This document shows, piece after piece, positions 57,239-64,000 of a stretch of DNA of 64,000 bases (its first letter is position 1; every line of letters begins with the position of its first letter). Source of the stretch: Gemmatimonadaceae bacterium (GTDB lineage: Bacteria > Gemmatimonadota > Gemmatimonadetes > Gemmatimonadales > Gemmatimonadaceae); contig JAICLZ010000001.1 of assembly GCA_025929535.1 (NCBI GenBank), positions 1 through 64,000 of the forward strand, in the 5' to 3' direction. Both the position numbers and the translations under genes were made by a program. The notes beneath the pieces are model-generated. The model saw nothing but the letters and a program-made list of their open reading frames with translations. It did not search any database and was not told the DNA's origin.

Positions 57239-60200
57239 GCCGCTTCCGGCTCCGCTGCCGCGCCCCGCACCGCGTAGTACTTCGCCTGCGGATGGTGCAC
57301 GACGATCGCCGCCGTCGACTGCTCGGGCATCAGCTGGAAGGCCGACGTGAGCTCGATGCCGAGCGCGTCGCTCGCCGGAAGCAGCTTGAAGAGCTGCGCG
57401 TGCCCTTCCAGATCGGGACACGCGGGATAGCCCCACGAGTAGCGCTTGCCCTGGCTTCCCGGAATCCCGAGCTCGCGCCGAATCATCTGATGCACCCACT
57501 CCGCCGTCGCTTCCGCGGCTTCGACGCCAATGCCGTGCAGGTAGTACGCCTCCGAGAACTCTCCCTTTTCCTGCAGCTCGGCAAAGCGTCGCGTGGCCTC
57601 GTCGCCCACGGTCACGATCTGGAACGCGGCGACGTCCACGTCTCCGGACTCCACCGAACGGAAGTAGTCGGCGAGACAGAGGTGCTCGCGTCCTTCCTGT
57701 CGCGGGAACGAGAAGCGCGTGAGCTCGCGCATCGAGCCGCCATCGCTCTGCATCGCGGCAGGGTCGTAGACGATGAGATCGTTGCCGCTCGACTGCACGG
57801 GGAAATACCCGTACACCGCCTGTGGCGTGAGCCAACCCTCGCGCGCCGCGCTCTCCGACAGGCGCTCGAGCGTCGGGCGGAACTCCTCGCGCACGGCCTT
57901 CTCCCATGCGGCCCCCGAGCCGCGACCGCCCCACTGCAGGCGGAAGAGCTCATCGATGTCGAGCAGATCGAGCACTTCGCCAAGCGGGATCTCGCGGCGC
58001 ACCTGCGCGCCCCAGAACGGAGGCTTGGGGAGCGGATTGTCCGCGGCAACCGCGCTGCGCACGCCCGCGCTGTCCCCGTGCGAGATGTCCTTGCCCACTG
58101 CGGTTCGAAGAAAGACATCCTTGCGCGCGCTCTCCACCAGCTCGAGCAGCATCGGGCCGCGCTTCTCCTCGTCGATGAGCGACTCCATGGTGTCGAGCCC
58201 CTCGAACGCATCCTTGCAGTAGAACACGCCGGGCGCGTACGGCCTTTCGTTCTCGACGAACATCGCTCGGCGACCGAAGCGCCGATTGATCGCTGCGCCC
58301 CCGATCAGCACGGGGAAGTAGAGCCCGCGGCGATCGAGCTCCTGCACGCAGATCGGCATCTGCTTCGACGTCGACACGAGCAGCGCCGAGAGGCCGATCG
58401 CCGTCGCTCCCACCTCGACGGCCTTGTCGATGATCGTGTTCACCGGCACCTGTTTGCCGAGGTCGAACACCGTGTAGCCGTTGTTCGAGAGAATCGTGTT
58501 GACGAGCGACTTGCCGATGTCGTGCACATCGCCGTACACGGTGGCGAGCACGACCTTCCCCTTCGTGTAGCCTTCCTTGCGCTCGAGAAACTTCTCAAGA
58601 TGCGCCACTGCTTTCTTCATCACCTCGGCGCTCTGCAGCACGAAGGGAAGAATCAGATCGCCGGCGCCGAAGCGATCGCCGACCTCCTTCATCGCGGGCA
58701 GCAGCACCTCGTTGAGCACCCGCACGGGGCTCTCGCGCACACCCGCGGCATCGAGCGCCGACTCGATACCATCCTTCTTCCGAAAGAGCACGTGCCAGCG
58801 CACGCGCTCATCAGGCTCCATCGCGGTCGCATCCGCGGCCCCACTCGCCGCATCGGACGCCGCATTCGGCCCACGCGCGGCGAAGTGCTCGATGAAGCGC
58901 TGCAGCGAATCGGGGCGCCTGTTGAACACCATGTCGTCCGCGAGCGCCCGCTCCTCCTTCGGAATCTCCGCGTACGGCGTGACGTGCGCCGGATTCACGA
59001 TCGCCATGTCGAGTCCCGCGGTCACGCAGTGATGCAGGAACACCGAGTTGAGCACCGCGCGCGCGTGCTGGTCGAGCCCGAAGCTGACGTTGCTCACACC
59101 GAGACTCGTGAACACGCCTGGCAGCTCGCGCTTGATCAGTTTGATCCCCTCGATCGTCTCGTGCGCCGAGTCGAGCCACTCCGCCTCGCCGGTGGCGAGC
59201 GTGAAGGTGAGCGCGTCGAAGATGATGTCCTCGGGCGCGAGCCCGTACTCCTTCGTCGCAATCTCGTGAATGCGGCGCGCGATCTCGAGCTTCCGCGCGG
59301 CCGTCTTCGCCATCCCGACCTCGTCGATCGTGAGCGCGACCACTGCGGCGCCATTCGCCTTCACCACCGGCACCACGCTGTCGATGCGCGTGCGCCCGTT
59401 CTCCATGTTGATCGAGTTCACGATCGCGCGGCCGGGAATGTGCTCGAGCGCCGCCTTGACCACATCGAGCTCGGTGGAGTCGATCATGATCGGCGACTCC
59501 ACGGACATCGAGAGCAGCTTCACGACCTCGGCCATCTGCACCGCTTCGTCGGCGCGCTCGGTGACCGCCACGCACACGTCGAGCACGTGGGCGCCCGCAT
59601 CCACCTGCTCGCGCGCCACCTGCACGATCCCCTCGTAATCCTCGGCGAGGAGCAGCCGCTTCACCTTGCGCGAGCCCTGCGCGTTCACGCGCTCGCCGAT
59701 GAGCAGCGGCGGCGGATCCTGATGCAGCGTGATCGCGCGCATCGCGGACGAAACGCGCGGGACGTGCGTCGCCTTGCCGTCCGTCCGTCCGTCGCTCGCA
59801 CCGACCGCGCTCACCGCCGCAACGATCGCGCTCAGATGCTCGGGCGTGGTTCCACAGCATCCGCCGACGATGCGAACTCCGAAATCGCGCACGAACTCCG
59901 CGAGCGCCGCCGCCATCGGCGCCGGCGCCAGGGGATAAACCGCTTCGCCCACGCCGGTGTTGAGCGGCAGCCCCGCATTCGGAATGCACGAGATGGGCAG
60001 CCGCGCGTGCTCGCCGAGGTAGCGGATGGGCTCACGCATGTGCTCGGGACCGGTGGAGCAATTGAGCCCGATCACGTCCACGCCAAGCGATTCCAGCGTC
60101 GTCATCGCGCTCGCGATGTCGGTGCCGAGGAGCATGCGCCCGCTCGTGTCGAGCGTGACCTGCGCCTGCAGCGCAATGCGCCGCCCGAGCTCCGCGAACA

Positions 60201-60762
60201 GCCGCTCGATGCCCGCGATCGCCGCCTTTACCTCGAGGATGTCCTGCGAGGTCTCGATGAGTAGAACATCTACACCTCCCTCGACCAGCCCTTTCGCCTG
60301 GCTGTAATAGTTCTCGGCGAGCTCCGCAAAGGTGATGGCGGAGAGGGTCGCGTCGGCGCTCGACGGGAGCATGCCCGTGGGCCCCATCGATCCGGCGACG
60401 AAGCGCGGTCGTTCGGGACTGGCAAACTTGTCGCATGCGGCGCGCGCGAGCCGAGCCGCGCCAACGTTGATCGCGTCGACCTTGTCGCCCAGCCCCCATT
60501 CGGTGAGTCGTCGCGGCGTGCTCTGAAAGGTGCACGTCTCGACGACGTCACAGCCAACGGCGAGGAACGACTCGTGAATCGACTGGATGATGTCGGGGCG
60601 CGTGAGCACCAGGTGGTCGTTGCACCCTTCGAGCGACGGTCCGCCAAAGTCGGCGGCCGAGAGTCCGGCGCGCTGAATGTTCGTCCCCATGGCGCCGTCG
60701 TAGATGAGCACGCGGCGATCGAGGGCATCCAGGTACGCGGAGGGAAAGCGGGGTTGTGGCAT
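57235..60762 (-). CDS. metH: cobalamin-dependent methionine synthase
   Basis: LIYDGAMGTNIQRAG, GGCCGTTPEHL, pterin-binding LLIGERVNAQGSRK, B12 motif GDVHDIGKSLVNTIL, C-terminal activation domain; start assigned at the ATG 60762. Confidence 0.96.
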   Translation of the reverse strand: MPQPRFPSAYLDALDRRVLIYDGAMGTNIQRAGLSAADFGGPSLEGCNDHLVLTRPDIIQSIHESFLAVGCDVVETCTFQSTPRRLTEWGLGDKVDAINVGAARLARAACDKFASPERPRFVAGSMGPTGMLPSSADATLSAITFAELAENYYSQAKGLVEGGVDVLLIETSQDILEVKAAIAGIERLFAELGRRIALQAQVTLDTSGRMLLGTDIASAMTTLESLGVDVIGLNCSTGPEHMREPIRYLGEHARLPISCIPNAGLPLNTGVGEAVYPLAPAPMAAALAEFVRDFGVRIVGGCCGTTPEHLSAIVAAVSAVGASDGRTDGKATHVPRVSSAMRAITLHQDPPPLLIGERVNAQGSRKVKRLLLAEDYEGIVQVAREQVDAGAHVLDVCVAVTERADEAVQMAEVVKLLSMSVESPIMIDSTELDVVKAALEHIPGRAIVNSINMENGRTRIDSVVPVVKANGAAVVALTIDEVGMAKTAARKLEIARRIHEIATKEYGLAPEDIIFDALTFTLATGEAEWLDSAHETIEGIKLIKRELPGVFTSLGVSNVSFGLDQHARAVLNSVFLHHCVTAGLDMAIVNPAHVTPYAEIPKEERALADDMVFNRRPDSLQRFIEHFAARGPNAASDAASGAADATAMEPDERVRWHVLFRKKDGIESALDAAGVRESPVRVLNEVLLPAMKEVGDRFGAGDLILPFVLQSAEVMKKAVAHLEKFLERKEGYTKGKVVLATVYGDVHDIGKSLVNTILSNNGYTVFDLGKQVPVNTIIDKAVEVGATAIGLSALLVSTSKQMPICVQELDRRGLYFPVLIGGAAINRRFGRRAMFVENERPYAPGVFYCKDAFEGLDTMESLIDEEKRGPMLLELVESARKDVFLRTAVGKDISHGDSAGVRSAVAADNPLPKPPFWGAQVRREIPLGEVLDLLDIDELFRLQWGGRGSGAAWEKAVREEFRPTLERLSESAAREGWLTPQAVYGYFPVQSSGNDLIVYDPAAMQSDGGSMRELTRFSFPRQEGREHLCLADYFRSVESGDVDVAAFQIVTVGDEATRRFAELQEKGEFSEAYYLHGIGVEAAEATAEWVHQMIRRELGIPGSQGKRYSWGYPACPDLEGHAQLFKLLPASDALGIELTSAFQLMPEQSTAAIVVHHPQAKYYAVRGAAAEPEAA

Positions 60763-60807
60763 ATCGTTGGCTCGAGACGCCGCCGGAGCAGTGCGACGCG
60801 CAAAAGC

Positions 60808-60840
60808 AAAAAATGCCCAGTGCACGCGCGGGCACTGAGC
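60808..60840 (-). terminator. terminator hairpin in the metH leader
   Basis: Minus strand GCTCAGTGC-8 nt-GCACTGGGC (9 bp incl. one G-U) followed by ATTTTTT; 46 nt upstream of the metH ATG. Confidence 0.75.
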
Positions 60841-60907
60841 CGGCGCTTTAGCGGAATGTTTTACGTGGCCGCAATTTGCCGTAAATCGCCACGATTCAAT
60901 TGATCTG

Positions 60908-60940
60908 CAAGGTAGCGGAGAGCCCCGGGCGCTTCAAGCG
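60908..60940 (-). promoter_or_regulatory. candidate metH promoter
   Basis: Minus strand TTGAAG-17 bp-TACCTT between yggT stop and the metH leader. Confidence 0.4.
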
Positions 60941-60969
60941 CAGTGCCGCTCGCGCGGCCGATGCGGCAC

Positions 60970-61563
60970 TCAGCCGAAGATGGAGCGCATGGCCGCGATC
61001 TCGACGATGTAGATGAGAACGTAGGCGACGAGTGGTGAGAAATCGATCATGCCGAAGGACGGCAGGGCGCGAGCGATCGGCTTGACGATCCAGTCGGTGA
61101 GCGTGTGCGACAGGCGTGCCCACCAGGAGTAGCGCATCCCGATCCACGAGACGATCACGCGCACGATCAGGGCGAGCTTGAGCAGCTCGAACACCCATTG
61201 CAGCAGGAGCGCCGCGATTCCCGTTCCGCCCTGGGTGGCCGCGAACGAAAAGGAGAGCGCGGTCGCGCGAACCCACTGGAGAAGCACGATCAGCATCACC
61301 CCGATCACGACGACGGCGGCCAGTCCCCACCACGGAGCCTGGGTGGGCACCCCGCCCGCGCGCACCACGCGCGCCTCGATCGGCGCGAGCACCGGATCGA
61401 TCACTCGCCGGCAAAATCGCGCAACGGCGGAAAACGGATTGATCTGCCGCGTGCGAACGGCCCAATCCACCACCGCGATCGCGAGAAACACGGCGCCGAG
61501 CACGAGCAGCGCGATGCGCAGCACGGAGATGGCGGAGTCGATGATCGGCATGAGGGTGTTCAC
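60970..61563 (-). CDS. YggT-family membrane protein
   Basis: Two YggT-like halves; RRVIDPVLAPIEARV and RLSHTLTDWIVKPIARALPSFGMIDFSPLVAYVLI. Confidence 0.88.
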   Translation of the reverse strand: MNTLMPIIDSAISVLRIALLVLGAVFLAIAVVDWAVRTRQINPFSAVARFCRRVIDPVLAPIEARVVRAGGVPTQAPWWGLAAVVVIGVMLIVLLQWVRATALSFSFAATQGGTGIAALLLQWVFELLKLALIVRVIVSWIGMRYSWWARLSHTLTDWIVKPIARALPSFGMIDFSPLVAYVLIYIVEIAAMRSIFG

Positions 61564-61570
61564 GCCCGCG

Positions 61571-63739
61571 CTATGGCGTGGGTGTCTGCGACATCCCGAG
61601 ATTCTTCACGGTGAACGCAAGCTCATCGGTGGCGAGATCGATCTGCTTCGACGTCGGCTTGCCGCCGCCGTGTCCCGCCTTCGTGTCGATGCGAATCAGG
61701 ATCGGCGCGGGTCCCGCCTGCGCACGCTGCAGCGTTGCCGCGAACTTGAACGAGTGGCCCGGCACCACGCGATCATCGTGATCCGCCGTCGTGATCAGCG
61801 TCGCGGGATAGGATGTCCCCGGCTTGATGTTGTGCAGCGGCGAATACGCGTAGAGCGTCTTGAACTGCGCCGAGTCGTCCGACGTGCCGTACTCGGGCGC
61901 CCACGCACCGCCGATCGTGAACTTCTGGTAGCGGAGCATGTCCATCACGCCAACTGCCGGCAGCGCAACGGCCGCCAGATCGGGACGCTGCGTTTCCACC
62001 GCGCCGATGAGAAGGCCGCCATTCGAGCCACCGCGAATTGCGAGCTTCTTCGACGACGTGTATTTCTGCGAGATGAGGTACTCCGCGCTCGCGATGAAGT
62101 CGTCGAAGACGTTCTGCTTCTTCGCGAGCATCCCCGCCTCGTGCCACGCCCGTCCATACTCGCCGCCTCCGCGAATCACCGCGACTGCGTACACGCCGCC
62201 CATCGTCACCCACTGCAGCATTGCCGGCGAGAACGCAGGCGTCATGTTGATGTCGAATCCGCCGTAGGCGTAGAGGATCGTCGGATGCGATCCGTCGAGC
62301 GTCAGCCCTTTCTTCGCAGTCACGAAGATCGGGAGCTTCGTGCCGTCCTTGCCGATCGCGAACAGCTGCTTCGTCTCGTACGCGGTGCTGTCCACCGGCG
62401 GCGTCGCGACCAGGACCGGCGACTCCGTCCGCTTCTCGATGTCGTACCGGTAGATGGAGGCGGGCTCCAGGTACGACGCGTACGAATAGAACATCTCCCA
62501 CTCGTTCGGCTTTCCGGAGACGGCCGTGATCGTCCCGATTCCCGGCAGGCTCACGCGCCCCACGCGATTCCCGCGCAGTCCGTAAATTTCCAGCACCGAG
62601 TGCGCATCCTGGAGCGTGTGCACGACGAAGTGGCCGCCGATGAGCTCCACGTTCTCCATCTCGTTCCCGAGCTCGGGGATGAGCGTGCGCCAGTACTTCT
62701 TCGCCGGCTTGTTGATGTCGACGGCGACCACGCGACCCAGCGGCGCATCCTGCGTGGTCTGCAGGAAGAAGACATCGCCCGCGTTGTCGATCACGCGGTT
62801 CTGCGATTCCTCATCGTCGACCAGCGTCACCAGCGGATTGTTGATCTTGGGCTTTCCGGGATTGCTGACGTCGATGAAGAAGACGCGATTGTTGGGATTC
62901 GTCCCATCGGAGACGTAGATGATGACGTACTCGCCATCATCGCTCACGGTCGCGGTGATCCCCCACTGTGGGTGATCCGGGCGCTCGTAGATGAGGCGGT
63001 CCTTCGCCTGCGGCTCACCCACATAATGGTAGTAGAGCTTCTGGCCCGTGTTCTTCGCGAGCAGCGCATTCTCGCTCTTCGGTTCCTCGAAGCGCGAGTA
63101 GAAGAAGCCCTTGTGATCCTTCGTCCACGCGATGTTGGAGAACTTCACCCACTTGAGGGTGTCGGAGAGATCGGCGCCCTTCTCGACATCGCGCACGCGA
63201 ATCTCTTCCCAATCCGATCCCGCCGTTGCCACGGCGTAGGCGAGATACTTCCCGTTCTCGGTGGCGTCCCAGACTCCGAGCGCGACGGTTCCGTCGGCCG
63301 AGAGCGTGTTCGGATCGAGCACCATCTTCCGGACACCCTTGAGACCGTGCTGCACGTAGAGCACGGCCTGGTTCTGCAGGCCGCTGTTCTCCGTGAAAAA
63401 ATAGTCCTTGCCCCGCTTCGTCGGCACGGTGTACTTCGGATAATTCCAGATGCGCGTGAGCTGGTCCTTGATGGTCGCGCGCTCGGGAATCGATGCGAGG
63501 TACTGAAAGGTCAGCGCGTTCTCCGCCTCGATCCACTGCTTCGTCTCGGGCGAATCCGTGTTCTCGAGCCATCGATACGGATCTGCGACCGTAGTGCCGA
63601 AGTACGTGTCCGACTGGTCGCTCTTGCGCGCAATCGGATAGTGCAGGGGCGACTGTGCGATGAGCTGCGTGGCGGCGAAGGCGGAGGACAACGCGAGGGC
63701 GCAGAGTGCCACCGCGCAAGCGGACGGAGAAACGCGCAT
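61571..63739 (-). CDS. prolyl oligopeptidase family serine peptidase (S9A)
   Basis: Signal peptide, DPYRWLENTDSPETKQWIEAEN, AIRGGSNGGLLIG, LITTADHDDRVVPGHSFKF, KAGHGGGKP; start trimmed to 63739. Confidence 0.95.
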   Translation of the reverse strand: MRVSPSACAVALCALALSSAFAATQLIAQSPLHYPIARKSDQSDTYFGTTVADPYRWLENTDSPETKQWIEAENALTFQYLASIPERATIKDQLTRIWNYPKYTVPTKRGKDYFFTENSGLQNQAVLYVQHGLKGVRKMVLDPNTLSADGTVALGVWDATENGKYLAYAVATAGSDWEEIRVRDVEKGADLSDTLKWVKFSNIAWTKDHKGFFYSRFEEPKSENALLAKNTGQKLYYHYVGEPQAKDRLIYERPDHPQWGITATVSDDGEYVIIYVSDGTNPNNRVFFIDVSNPGKPKINNPLVTLVDDEESQNRVIDNAGDVFFLQTTQDAPLGRVVAVDINKPAKKYWRTLIPELGNEMENVELIGGHFVVHTLQDAHSVLEIYGLRGNRVGRVSLPGIGTITAVSGKPNEWEMFYSYASYLEPASIYRYDIEKRTESPVLVATPPVDSTAYETKQLFAIGKDGTKLPIFVTAKKGLTLDGSHPTILYAYGGFDINMTPAFSPAMLQWVTMGGVYAVAVIRGGGEYGRAWHEAGMLAKKQNVFDDFIASAEYLISQKYTSSKKLAIRGGSNGGLLIGAVETQRPDLAAVALPAVGVMDMLRYQKFTIGGAWAPEYGTSDDSAQFKTLYAYSPLHNIKPGTSYPATLITTADHDDRVVPGHSFKFAATLQRAQAGPAPILIRIDTKAGHGGGKPTSKQIDLATDELAFTVKNLGMSQTPTP

Positions 63740-63830
63740 TGGAGTATGGAAAGGGAAACGCGACAATGCACGCCTGGCGCTCGGCGTGCGCTCGACCACG
63801 TCAATGTAACCCCAGTGCCCGCGCCGAGGT

Positions 63831-64000
63831 TCAGCGCGGAGGGCTCGCCCGTGATCCGTCGCGGCCGATCAGCACTCCGATGCACGCGCCGAGGGCGAGC
63901 GCGAGCCACTCCCACCACACCGTCCCGTGGACGCCAGTCGCAACTGGGATCAACAGTAGCGACGCTGCCAGTGCCGCTCCCACCGCCAGAAGTATCTTCG
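63831..64000 (-). CDS. partial membrane protein, truncated by the window edge
   Basis: Open frame ...KILLAVGAALAASLLLIPVATGVHGTVWWEWLALALGACIGVLIGRDGSRASPPR* reading in from the right edge. Confidence 0.45.
   Translation of the reverse strand, partial: KILLAVGAALAASLLLIPVATGVHGTVWWEWLALALGACIGVLIGRDGSRASPPR

Noticed and set aside
57211-60264. 1017-aa plus-strand ORF
   Set aside because: Antisense to metH; Arg/His/Glu-rich low-complexity translation typical of GC-rich antisense frames; no family similarity.
60763-60825. MHWAFFAFARRTAPAASRAND extension of MetH
   Set aside because: It would start inside the terminator hairpin; MPQPRFPSAYLDALDRRVLIYDG matches the normal family start better.
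1-64000. CRISPR arrays, tRNA/rRNA genes, IS elements, phage or toxin-antitoxin/defence islands
   Set aside because: No repeat arrays, cloverleaf-like intergenic segments, transposase/integrase motifs or defence-family proteins were found on reading both strands.

Overview
GC-rich bacterial chromosomal window with dense, ordinary gene packing. Gene content and codon usage would fit Gemmatimonadota, but that is an inference. I found no rRNA, tRNA, CRISPR array, transposase, integrase or phage module. Recognisable content, left to right: DUF5009/NagX-like acyltransferase; caa3 cytochrome c oxidase operon; pncB; YbhN-like membrane protein; OmpA-family protein; isochorismatase-family hydrolase overlapping a class V aminotransferase; P1/DmpA peptidase; YcxB-like protein and MCP; leuS; D-aminoacylase-type amidohydrolase; ferritin-like/VIT1 fusion (MbfA-like); kup; S9 peptidase; csbD; a seven-gene minus-strand run TetR-TolC-EmrA-HD-ECF sigma-anti-sigma-CnrX-like; a long minus-strand run from an M28 peptidase to a PPIase that includes polX and nth; an ECF transporter (S-T-fused A1A2) plus HEAT protein; MerR/TipAS regulator; M42; BtuF-like; OPT; DUF4349; hybrid histidine kinase; M61; a decayed aminopeptidase P; Yip1; acyl-CoA dehydrogenase; CbiX; metH plus an Hcy-methyltransferase/MTHFR fusion; YggT; prolyl oligopeptidase. 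The items most worth a second look are: the fused ECF ATPase, whose degenerate motifs all fall in one composite ATP site; the pump-less EmrA/TolC run joined to an ECF sigma module; the MerR promoter with a 19-bp spacer and probable leaderless start; a terminator-bearing leader in front of metH; the internally deleted pepP remnant; and an MCP with no ligand-binding domain and an altered hairpin tip. Nothing in the window is a clear, complete, previously unknown system.
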